Source: Acanthococcus lagerstroemiae (lineage: Eukaryota; Arthropoda; Insecta; Hemiptera; Eriococcidae). From it: 64,000 nucleotides of DNA. The position numbers were made by a program, and so were the translations under genes. Where the stretch lies: the NCBI GenBank assembly GCA_031841125.1, contig CM063109.1:28637538-28701537 (forward strand). Reading direction: 5' to 3'. This document shows, in pieces, positions 22,016 through 30,567 of the stretch. A model generated the notes under the pieces. It saw only the letters and a program-made list of their open reading frames with translations, did no database searches and was not told the origin of the DNA. Position 1 is the first letter of the stretch. Each line of letters starts with the position of its first letter.

Positions 22016-22369
22016 GTCCACAAAACAGCCGATGCATCCAAACGTCTAGGAGTTGCGACCCGAGTACTCTATCAGTAAAAACGGGACAGGTGAATTCTGG
22101 CCCGAACTATTTTTGATGACGAGTGAATTCCGGCCCAAAGATATCAGTATCAATGTTGGTGAGTTGTAGTCTATCATTTAAATATCCTATGTGCAGTGCA
22201 GCAGATATACATATGTGGATGGGACCTTCAAGAGTTGTCCAGACCACTACACGCAACTTTTTACTGTCCACAGTTCAAAGGATTGGATTTACGTGTCATT
22301 GGCTTGTTTGTTCGTTTGTTTGATAGCTTGCTTTTTGTTGTTGTTGTTTTGCCCAACAAGTCTACAACT

Positions 22370-22530
22370 ACATACCATACTGCTTTTGAACACGTTGGTT
22401 GTTGTTGCTTTCTTTTTACCCAAAAAGTCTACAACTACGTACCATACTGCTTTTGAACACGTTGGTTGTTGTTGCTTTCTTTTTGCCCAACAAGTCTACA
22501 ACTATGTACCATACTGCTTTTGAACACGTT
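22370..22530 (+). repeat. ~66-bp tandem triplication inside the MULE
   Basis: Copies of GCTTTTGAACACGTTGGTTG + TTGTTGCTTTCTTTTT + CCCAACAAGTCTACAACTAC follow head to tail about three times (roughly 22330-22395, 22396-22460, 22461-22525). The repeat lies within transposase coding sequence (NKSTTTYHTAFEHV) and disrupts it. Confidence 0.8.
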
Positions 22531-22766
22531 ATTTCTAAGTGTGCTTCTCTTGGTACTCAATGTTCTCCTTCGGAAGTTTTCATCGTTTTTGAATCAGCCA
22601 TCCATAAAGCGGTACAGGAGGTGTGGCCTGCCGCTCAAATGAGAGGATGTCGATTTCATTTGGGCCAAAGTTGGTTGCGGAAAATTCAACAAATAGGTCT
22701 TACTCGAGTTTACAAGGCACAACCAAATACACCAGAAAGTTATTTTTTGAAAAACTACTTTGGCCT
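22451..22766 (+). repeat. Left copy of a 316-bp duplication around an RTE LINE
   Basis: Collinear with 24661-24976 over exactly 316 bp, from TTTTGAACACGTTGGTTG to GGCCT, with only about eight differences by eye. The RTE LINE lies between the copies. This is either an extremely long target-site duplication or a local repeat made during or after insertion. Confidence 0.85.
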
Positions 22767-23228
22767 CAAAAAATCAAATCAAATCAACCTTTATTGTGCG
22801 AGGTATATATAAATTACAATATGTTGTATGCCGTGGCCCCAAAGTGGGGCTCAGTCCCTCCCAGGCCCGTATCGAGCAAAGGTTTCCCGCAATCTCCTCC
22901 ATTCTATCCTGTTCCTGGCTATTGTTTGAAAATTTTTGTTACCCAAAAATTTGTTTATGTCGTCTTTCCATCTGTGTTTTGGGCGGCCCCAACTTCTAAT
23001 TTTTCCCCAAGGTTGCCAGAAAGTGGCTCTGTAGGTCCATCGGTTGTCTTCAAGTCGTAAGATATGGCCTGCCCATTTCCATTTGTTAAGTTTTATGTGT
23101 TCTGTTATATTGTAGTTTCCCTTTAGTTTGTTTTTTATTGTTTGTAAGTGTGTTTTGTGTTATTGTTATTTTGTTAAGTATTTTGTTATTGAGAGGCCAT
23201 GTTTGGCTTCCGTAAGTTAGCACTGGAA

Positions 23229-24297
23229 CTAAGTATGCATGTGTTGAAGACCTGACTTTTTTGTTTGTTTACTGTAGTTGCCTTTAAATATGTTCTTTAG
23301 CGACCAATACTTGGACCATGTTTTCGTAATTCGGGCTTCAATTTCTTTTTCGAATTGATTATTGAATGATATTTTTTGTCCTAGATAAGTCCCCTCCTCT
23401 ACTGTTTCGATTGTTTTACCGTCCAAAGTTATGTCTTTTTGTCCGCTTGTTTTCGCGATTATTTTTGTTTTTTGGAGGTTCATTGATAGGCCAGCTCTTT
23501 TACTTCCTATATTCAATTCGTTCAGCATTTTTTCCAGCTCGTCGCTTGACTCTGAGAATAGTGCTATATCGTTTGCAAATCTTAAGTTTGATAGACAGTA
23601 TCCATTTATATTTATGCCTTTATTTTCCCAATTTAAGTTTCTAAAAATTTCCTCTAGTGCACTATTAAAAAGAATCGGGGAAAGCGGATCTCCTTGTTTT
23701 ACGCCTTTTTTTATCTCGAATTTTTTGCCTAGTGTGTCTGTTTTTATTCTGGCTTTGAGGTTTTCGTACATCTGTTCTATTATGTTAATGTATGTTTGGG
23801 GTGTTCCTTGTATCTTTAATGTTTTCAGTAAGTAGTTGTGGCTTATTGAGTCGAATGCTTTGTTGTAGTCAATCAGTCCCAGGCTTAAGTCAAAACTGTA
23901 TTCGTTGCTCTTTTCTGTTATTTGGTTAACCGTATGTATATGATCTATTGTTGAGAAGTTTTTACGGAATCCTGCTTGTTCTATTGGTTGTTGTGAGTTG
24001 AGTATTGGTTTTAGTCTGGTTTCTATTGCTTTTGAGAAGATTTTGGATATGGTTGGTGTTAGTGTTATTGGTCTGTAGTTTTCTATTTTATGTCTATCTC
24101 CTTTCTTGAATAATAATATTATGTCAGAGGTTTTCCAGTCATTTGGTATTACATTGTTTGTTAGTATTTCGTTGAATAATTTTGTTAGTAATGTTGTTAG
24201 TTCTTTGCCTCCCATTTTTATATGTTCGTTAGTTATGTTGTCGTGGCCTGGGCTTTTGTTAGGTTTTAACTGTTTTATAATATTTTCAATTTCGCTT
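23229..24297 (-). pseudogene. RTE reverse transcriptase with mutated active site
   Basis: Full set of RT motifs on the minus strand: DWKTSDIILLFKKGDRHKIE, NYRPITLTPTISKIFSKAIE, QAGFRKNFSTIDHIHTVNQ, the motif-A text LIDYNKAFDSISH, GVKQGDPLSPILFNSALEEI, and the catalytic box. There FADD reads FAND (23568-23579), so one of the two metal-binding Asp is Asn and the enzyme should be inactive. The frame starts at 24215; homologous text upstream (KQLKPNKSPGHDNITNEHIK) is in the same frame back to about 24297, where a frameshift separates it from the spacer ORF. The C-terminal part stops at about 23229. Confidence 0.88.
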
Positions 24298-24645
24298 TCG
24301 AGGGAGGTGGCACTTCCTCGTTATTTGTTGTTTGGACGTTTTGTGTTAGTGTTATTTTCTCGTCGTTATATAAGTTTTCGTAATATTTGGTTATTATATT
24401 GTTTATTTCAGTTCGGTCATATATTTTTTTACCTTCCTGGTCTGTAAAGTATGTTGTCCACTGGAGGCCTTGGCTTAGTGACTTTCTCATATTTTTAAAG
24501 TTTCTGTGTCCCTCTAGTGTGTTTTTTATGATGATACTCTGTTTCAGGAAGTTTTTATGCCTGATTTTGTTTCTGATAAGTTTTGATGTTATGTTCAGTT
24601 CTATTTTTTTGTTCTTAGTCAGTTCTTCTTTCCTTAGCAATTTTA
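24275..24645 (-). pseudogene. RTE LINE spacer between endonuclease and RT
   Basis: Lysine-rich text such as RKEELTKNKKIELNITSKL, HRNFKNMRKSLSQGLQWT and ITKYYENLYNDEKITLTQ is typical of the linker before the RT domain in RTE proteins. It shifts frame near 24297 relative to the RT. It runs into a T run (minus-strand A run) at 24650, where the LINE's truncated 5' end meets the duplicated MULE segment. Confidence 0.75.
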
Positions 24646-24660
24646 GCCTTTTTTTTTTTT

Positions 24661-25303
24661 TTTTGAACACGTTGGTTGTTGTTGCTTTCTTTTTGCCCAA
24701 CAAGTCTACAACTACGTACCATACTGCTTTTCAACACGTTATTTCTAACTGTGCTTCTCTTGGTACTCAATGTTCTCCTTCGGAAGTTTTCATCGTTTTT
24801 GAATCAGCCATCCATAAAGCGGTACAGGAGGTGTGGCCTGCCGCTCAAATGAGAGGATGTCGATTTCATTTAGGCCAAAGTTGTTTGCGGAAAATTCAAC
24901 AAATAGGTCTCACTCGAGTTTACAAGGGACAACCAAATACACCAGAAAGTTATTTTTTGAAAAACTACTTCGGCCTACCTTTTTTAAAACTGGAGATGTC
25001 ATGGACTGTTTCACTGAAGACTTTATGCCGCTATTCTCGGCAGAGAACGAAAAGATTGTGCAGTTCACTGACTATATTTTCGAAACGTATATTTCTCCTG
25101 ACGCAACATTTCCTCCCTGTATTTGGGCAGACTACTCCGCTAACTGCAGTCGAATCACCAATAGTTGCGAAAGTTTTCATTCTAAATTGAACAGCTCCTT
25201 CTACAAAGCCCATCCTAATCTCAGTCAACCTCCTCGTGGTGTCTCCTGGGTCGCGCTAATGGACTGGGGAGTAGCTAGGTACAGGGACGCAATTCGTACG
25301 TGA
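24661..25303 (+). pseudogene. MULE transposase, duplicated segment and C-terminal part
   Basis: Repeats NKSTTTYHTAFQHV to the GCRFHLGQSCLRKIQQIG region, and then continues past the insertion point: SYFLKNYFGLPFLKTGDVMD, CFTEDFMPLFSAENEKI, FPPCIWADYSANCSRITNS and CESFHSKLNSSFYKAHPNLS. The CESFHSKLN block is characteristic of MULE transposases in animals (next to the zinc-binding FLYWCH type). A frame change lies near 24975. The frame closes at 25303, just inside the right terminal repeat. Confidence 0.85.
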
Positions 25304-25439
25304 CGTCGGGCCGGAATTCACTCGTTAGGGAAAAGGTACTGGGCCGCAATTCATACCAATTTTTACTGATAGGCCGCAACTCACCGACACCGACAGGGGC
25401 GGATGGGCCATAGGGCAATTCGGGTAAATGCCCGGTGCG

Positions 25440-25694
25440 CCGCCGCCATTTTGACGCTGTGGCGCCGGTACGTTGAAGAAAAAAAAGTATGCGTTTATAA
25501 AATACTTACAAAAACAAAATAAGCGTATGTTGCGACGACAGTCAAAAAACATGCGGTGGCGCTGATCAATTTAAAGATAAATAAAGTGACTGAAAAATTA
25601 AAATGGGCAGGCACATTTTGCGCCGATTGTCGACCGAACGTGTGTGTGAGTAGTGAGTACCTCCGCCCATTTTTGGGCATACGCCTCCCCGTAG
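25440..25694 (-). pseudogene. RTE LINE C-terminus and 3' end, distal half of a split copy
   Basis: On the minus strand the frame reads KSYGEAYAQKWAEVLTTHTR and closes with a stop near 25564, followed by an AT-rich 3' region. The KSYGEAYAQKWAEVL text is the typical C-terminus of RTE proteins. It continues the frame interrupted at 28505 (LAQNKRKW) by the hAT element at 25703-28496. The hAT target duplication lies exactly at the break. Confidence 0.85.
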
Positions 25695-25867
25695 CTTTTC
25701 CACAGGCCCAGATTTAGGGGGTCCCAGGGACCCGGGCCTCCACATCAAAGGGGCCTCTATCTTTTTTCTTCTGTTCTTCTTCTTCTTTCGTGTCCGGACT
25801 TCGACGCGTTGGCAGTTAACTTTAAGTTTTAAATTTAAAACCAGGTCCAAGGTGCTGTCGTCTAGGT

Positions 25868-26124
25868 CAGAGTTTCTCAAAGTGTGGTCCGCGGACCCCT
25901 AAGGGTCCGCGAAAAATATTCTAATCTAATTTTTTTTTATCACTTGCACCAAGAACGCCTATTTCTGAAAATATCAGTTTTGGTTTGTATTACAAAATGT
26001 GTACATGGCTAGCTCAATCCATGCCTATGAGCAGGGCAATATTGTTTTCTAAAAAAAAAGGGGTCCACATGGATTACATAAATAATTATGGGGTCCTCGA
26101 GTATATGAAGTTTGAGAACCCCTG
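25868..26124. mobile_element. Small non-autonomous hAT with perfect TSD
   Basis: Ends are CAGAGTTTCTCAAA and TTTGAGAACCCCTG. The octamer GTCTAGGT is repeated exactly on both sides (25860-25867 and 26125-26132). An internal perfect palindrome GTCCGCGGAC lies near the left end. 257 bp, non-coding. It sits inside the larger hAT at 25703-28496. Confidence 0.93.
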
Positions 26125-26149
26125 GTCTAGGTTACCCCACATCTCCCCT

Positions 26150-27790
26150 CTGGTATATGTGGTTCCTCCTCCACGTACATATATATAAGGAGGTGGTCTT
26201 CGTTTTGAAGCTGACCGCACATCTGGCATCCTGCGTCGTCGTGTATGCCCCATCTGGTCAGGTTTGCCGCTGTACACGGGCGCATCCGGTGCGCAGCCTA
26301 TTCAGGGTGAGTCACGATGGATAGGGGAGATCATGTTCACTGGCTAGGTCTTCAGTGCGCGGGGAGTGGTCGATGTTTGTTCATCTTGTCGCCCTAGAGG
26401 TCGAGGGGTTGTCTGCAAGGACCAATGCGTTGTTGAGGAAACTCCTCCTGGATTTCAGGCCAGCGTTGCTGCCACCTGGCCGAGCATGATATGGCGAGGG
26501 TCGCTTTCCTTCTTAGTATTCTCCACATCTGCAGCCACTTCCTCCTTACTTCCGGCGGAGCGATTCCACATATCCGAGGAAGGCACTTGAGACTAGTTGG
26601 CCTCAGGCAACCGGATACGATCCGCATGATATTATTCAGGGCCACATCAGCTTTTTTAGTATGTGAAGATCTACCCCATGCTGCACATTCGTATTCCGCG
26701 CTAGAGTAACAGAGGACCAGGGCTGTGGTCCTCAGTGTGCTCGGCTTGGCTCCCCACTTGGTTGATACAAGTTTTTTTAGGATACTATTTCTGGCTTCGA
26801 CTTTCATCTTAGTATTCTCCTAGTGCTTCTTAAAAGTAAGTGTTCTGTCAAGTGTGACGCCAGGGTACTTCGGATTTTCGCAGTTTTCAAGCTGTATTCC
26901 TCCCCAACTCAGCTTCAGTTTGCATCTCGCCTTAGCATTTTTCAGGCGGAAACTGCGCACCTGGGTTTTAGATGGATTTGGCTTGAGAGCCTTATTCGTG
27001 TAATATACTTCTAGTTCATCAAGGATGTCCTACAGTTTTCCCTCTAACTGTACGTGTGTGTCCCCCTACGCCATCGCTACCAGGTCGTCAGCATACAGGA
27101 AGTGCTCTGTCTGGTCTCTAATCGGCTGGTCGTTAGTGCATATATTGAATAAGGTAGGGGCGAGAACATTTCCCTGTGATAGTCCATTTGTCTGTCGTCT
27201 TCACCTGCTCGATTTACTCTGGGGAATGACATAGAACATTCTGTTGCTCAGCATTGCTCTGTTAAGTGTCCTGAACTTGAAATATTTTGTAATTTCGCAT
27301 ATTTTCTGCATAGTAGGTGGTGATTCACTTAGATCTACGAAGACCGCCCATGTGATTTTCTCTCGATGTGTTGGACGAGGTTGCTGGCCTGGCTTGTGCA
27401 GCTTTTCCTTGTCGAAAGCCAGCCTGTTAGGGGATGAGTTTTCCATCGATCGTGTCTTGTATCCTATTGAGTAGTAGCCGCTCGAACTCCTTGTAGAGGT
27501 GGCAAAGGAGGGAAGTTGGTCTGTAGCTCTTCCTATCGTTAGGATCTTTAACAGGTTTCAGGATAGCTACTACCTTTGTCCTCAACCATAATTTTGGCTT
27601 TTTTGTTGTATCTACCACGTTGTTGAAGAAGTCCGTTAGCCATTTGATGCCCGGCGATCCAATTTTCTTGATCTGTTCGCTGAGTATTCCATCTGGTCCA
27701 GCCGCTTTACTAGTTTCGACTGTGTTCCACAAAGACGTACATGAGCTGTGTGCGACGATTGAAACTAATTGTAGTGCGCAGTACAATGTA
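26150..27790 (-). pseudogene. Jockey-like LINE relic inside the hAT
   Basis: Minus-strand text shows KAAGPDGILSEQIKKIGSPG, SYRPTSLLCHLYKEFERLL, QAGFRQGK, NGLSQGNVLAPTLFNICTND, and the catalytic YADD at 27081-27095. After that come LRTTALVLCYSSAEYECAAW and LTRWGIHDDAGCQMCG at the C-terminus (about 26185-26260). Several frameshifts and stops break it, and motif A is degenerate (FVDLSESPPTMQK in place of a D-x-x-x-A-F-D pattern). The endonuclease is missing. A dead, 5'-truncated copy. Confidence 0.85.
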
Positions 27791-27879
27791 CAAAACTAGT
27801 ACCACTTTGAGTCAGAAAATCGAGGCCTATAAAACCATTTACTATAAATTTGTTTTTTTATCCGAACTGAGTTCTTGCG

Positions 27880-28230
27880 AGCCAGACACTTGGTGAGAAA
27901 AAGGAAGAAAGTTGGTGAATTCTTATCCAGAAGATACATGGATGAAGGCTTCCTGAATGAGTTGCTTCAGTTTGCTGAGGTTATAAAATAATTTCACTAA
28001 ATAATTTGAAAAACGTGTTCCCGAACGTGGAAATTATGCTTAGAATTTTTTAATCATTAATGGTCCTTAATGTCAATGGTGAACGTTCCTTTTCAAAGTT
28101 GAAACTGATTAAAGACGAAGGACGGCTAGTAAATTTATCCCGACTAAGTCCAGAAAATGGAATATCTGTCGCCAGTTCAATTTCGAAGACGTGATTGCTG
28201 ACTTTGCTCTTCAAAAATCAAGGAAAAAAG
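27880..28230 (+). pseudogene. hAT transposase remains with C-terminal dimerisation domain
   Basis: Two pieces are readable: RRYMDEGFLNELLQFAEVIK (about 27928-27988) and, from 28072, VNGERSFSKLKLIKDE with RLVNLSRLSPENG. After a frame change FEDVIADFALQKSRKK follows at about 28180-28228. The ERSFSKLKLIK block is the hATC dimerisation domain of hAT transposases, close to the ZMYM/TTF-type animal families. Most of the catalytic RNase H-like region is gone. It belongs to the element 25703-28496 and is on the + strand. Confidence 0.8.
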
Positions 28231-28504
28231 TTGTCATACATTTGTATCGCTGTTTACTTGCATCTTTTGCTGTTTATTGTAATTTAACGTAGAAATAAAA
28301 AATTACATAGAAAATGAAATAACATACCTAGAATTCTTTTGATAATTTATAAAAGAATGGTTACCCAAAGACATTTTTAAATTGAAGTAATCAAAAAACA
28401 ATTTGTATGGGCTGCCCCCGTCCCGAAGCGTTCAGAAATTTTGAGGGCCTCCAAAAGATTGGGACCCCTATATTACAACTCTTGAATCCGGGCCTGCTAT
28501 TCCA

Positions 28505-29350
28505 TTTTCTTTTATTCTGCGCTAATCTTTGCCACCCGGGGCCCCAGTTCTCGGACGAGTTCATCTCTCTGTCTAATTACTGGCCTACCTATCTTTCTTT
28601 TCTTTTGCAGCGTATCCAGTTGAGTGCTTTTCATCCCCATCTTTTGCTATCCGCCCTCACCAAATGCCCCGCATATTTCCACTTTAATTGTTTGACATTA
28701 TATCCTATATCCCCGCCTCCAACCATTTTGTATAATTTTGCATTTGAGATTTTGTCTACCCATCGCAGTCCTAGAAGTTTTCTCAACATAGATTGGAACG
28801 TAATCTGTAGCTTCACCATTTGCTTTGCTGTAAGGGACCAAGTTTGCGCTCCATACTTGCGGGCTGCTACTGTTGAGCTATTTAGTATTTCCATTTTGAG
28901 GGCGGTGTTGAAATTCCGGCAAAAAATAGATTTTAATGCCCAGAAGTTGTTCCACCCCTTTTTAATACGCCTCGTAATTTCTTTGTTATCACTTTCTTCA
29001 AAACTAGTAATCTGTCCCACAGATATTCGATTTCTTTTACCTCTTCTATCTCTTACCCATCGATATCAGTTTTTTCCTTTCCCCTCTTCCGATTTTTTTT
29101 TTGATTTGCTACAATTCAGCTTGAGGCCAGCTTTCTTGCATTCCCTCAGTAGCTCTTCTGCCATTTTCTTCAACTCCTTACTATTTTCTGCAAATAAGAT
29201 AATATCGTTTACGTACCTTAGATTAGGTACTTAGAAATTCTCCACTTATTTTTAGTCCCCTTATTTTTTATTTCAGATTACGAAATACTTCTTCCAGAAT
29301 GCAGTTGAAGAGGTTTGGCGACAAGGTAACCCCTCGTCGAACTCCCCTCC
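28505..29350 (-). pseudogene. RTE LINE, RT end and thumb region, split by the hAT
   Basis: Minus-strand text includes TLSPNLFNCILEEVFRNLK near 29300, FEESDNKEITRRIKKGWNNF, WALKSIFCRNFNTALKMEIL, YGAQTWSLTAKQMVKLQIT and DIGYNVKQLKWKYAGHLVRA, then GPGWQRLAQNKRKW at the hAT boundary. This is the C-terminal half of the RTE polyprotein. Stops at about 29230 and a frameshift make it non-functional. It continues at 25694 on the other side of the hAT. Confidence 0.88.
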
Positions 29351-29388
29351 CAATTTTGAATTCCCTCCTTTGCTTTTAAGGCTGGCTC

Positions 29389-30084
29389 TTGCACTCGAAT
29401 TTGCTTCATGATCTCAGTGAAAAAGTCTCCAACCTTGTCACACAGGTACAAAAATACGAACAAGATATACAATCCTTGAAGGTAGAAAATACGGTTCTAC
29501 AACAAGATAACGAAAAACTAGAGAAGAAATTAGACGCAATGGAGCAATACACGAGGCGTAACAATATATTGTTACACGGAATTCCGGTGACTTCAAAAGA
29601 AGTAACTGACGACATAGTTATACGGTATGCTAAAGCAGTAGGTCTTCCACTTGCTCATACAGATATTGATATTAGCCATCGTCTGCCTAAACGAGACCCG
29701 AATAACACGAACCCACCAGCAATTATTGCTAAGCTGACGAGAAGATCGGTGAAATACCGCCTAACATCGCTGTCGAAAGATAAGAAGAACGTCTCGCTCC
29801 AAAAGCTAGGATTCCCATCCAATAAGTCGTGTTATATAACAGATCACCTGACACAGAAAAACGCGGAACTATTACAAAAGGTGAAAAAGATAGCAGCAGA
29901 CAACCAATGGAAGTTCGTATGGAGTAAAGAGGGTAAAGTTCTCGCTCGAAGATCGGTCAATGCTCCAGTGGTACATATACAAACTGAAACAGAGGCCCAC
30001 CAAGTTTTAACGACATTGAATGCAGAGAGTGCTGAAATATCGCCGAGGACAGCCGATGTCGAAGGAGCTGCTTCCTCCTCCTAA
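29389..30084 (+). CDS. LINE ORF1: coiled-coil RNA-binding protein, 5'-truncated
   Basis: 232 codons, closing with TAA at 30082-30084. The first ~60 residues are a coiled coil (heptad-rich KVENTVLQQDNEKLEKKLDA). A globular RNA-binding part follows, starting YTRRNNILLHGIP and including DIDISHRLPKRDP, SVKYRLTSLSKDKK and SCYITDHLTQKNAELL. That layout matches L1-type ORF1 (transposase_22-like) proteins found in some insect LINEs, which bind element RNA as trimers. No ATG lies near the start: the frame opens at a TTG codon, so the N-terminus is truncated. The separate ORF2 begins about 480 bp downstream. Confidence 0.8.
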   Translation: MHSNLLHDLSEKVSNLVTQVQKYEQDIQSLKVENTVLQQDNEKLEKKLDAMEQYTRRNNILLHGIPVTSKEVTDDIVIRYAKAVGLPLAHTDIDISHRLPKRDPNNTNPPAIIAKLTRRSVKYRLTSLSKDKKNVSLQKLGFPSNKSCYITDHLTQKNAELLQKVKKIAADNQWKFVWSKEGKVLARRSVNAPVVHIQTETEAHQVLTTLNAESAEISPRTADVEGAASSS

Positions 30085-30567
30085 ATTAGGTTTATTTTTT
30101 TATATTATTTTTACTCTTATCTTTTCCTATTACGGCTCATACTGTGGAGTCCTACATTTGAAGATCTGTGCCTGCCGCCAGTTGGAACGAATGTTTGCCT
30201 GTTATTTCTTGAAGACCGTGTGCCTACAAATCTGCGGGTATGAGTATGACATGTGTAGAAGTTTGAACTGGTTTGAGACCGGTATGTATGTTGGCGTGAA
30301 TAGGTTCCGTTCTTGTTTTAGCATGAGTGGTATTGTGAATCAGCTGGGTAACCTATGTGTGTATGTTTTGTGTATGTGTGTGTATGTTTGGTGTGTGTGT
30401 GTATATGTATGTAAAGTCCCTCTGCTTGAAAGTACTCCGCTTACTATAACTCGATACCGGCTCAGCTGGCTGCCACATCCCGTCGTCCTGCCTTGCCCTC
30501 TTGTTATTATGAGCGGTTTTCATTTCCATTTTTTCTTATTTTACAATCTCTTCAAACCTTGGATTAA

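Larger units (their letters stand above)
22150..22766 (+). pseudogene. MULE transposase, N-terminal part
   Basis: Reads YTYVDGTFKSCPDHYTQLFT near 22197-22256 (the DGTF containing the first catalytic Asp of MULE transposases), then VHSSKDWIYVSLACL. The later part carries NKSTTTYHTAFEHV, FIVFESAIHKAVQEVWPA and MRGCRFHLGQSWLRKIQQIG, the conserved C-x-F-H-L-G-Q segment of the MULE domain. A DNA-cutting enzyme that moves the element. Frames shift around 22320-22400, where a ~66-bp segment is triplicated. The coding text ends at the LINE insertion. Confidence 0.85.
22780..24660 (-). mobile_element. RTE-like LINE, 5'-truncated, minus strand
   Basis: On the minus strand it runs from an A-rich start near 24650 through spacer and reverse transcriptase to a tail AATAAAGGTTGATTTGATTT at about 22773-22792, the short repeat tail typical of RTE elements. 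It interrupts the MULE. The endonuclease is missing. Confidence 0.85.
22050..25390 (+). mobile_element. MULE DNA transposon with TIRs, split by a LINE
   Basis: The left end carries AGTTGCGACC, TATCAGTAAAAA and GAATTCCGGCCC. The right end, inverted, carries GAGTTGCGGCC, TATCAGTAAAAATTGG and GAATTCCGGCCCG. Between them is a MULE-type transposase in two parts, separated by an RTE LINE and a 316-bp duplication. A second internal copy of the terminus (GGTGAGTTGTAGTCTATCA) lies at about 22158. A 9-bp target duplication was sought but none is clear, so boundaries are approximate. Confidence 0.75.
25703..28496 (+). mobile_element. hAT transposon inserted in an RTE LINE
   Basis: The left end is CAGGCCCAGATTTAG and the right end is the inverse of CAGGCCCGGATTCAAG. 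The flanking octamers CTTTTCCA (25695-25702) and CTATTCCA (28497-28504) differ at one base. The RTE reading frame resumes across the element, proving insertion. Remains of a hAT transposase lie at 27880-28230. The interior is inflated by a Jockey LINE relic and by a small hAT at 25868-26124. Confidence 0.92.

Noticed and set aside
23431..23835. 134-codon + strand ORF
   Set aside because: Shadow of the minus-strand RTE reverse transcriptase.
25393..25440. CAGGGGCGGATGGGCCATAG as another hAT terminus
   Set aside because: Looks like a hAT end, but no matching inverted end or 8-bp duplication could be found.
28407..29234. 275-codon + strand ORF
   Set aside because: It is the shadow of the minus-strand RTE LINE, whose motifs are clear on the other strand.
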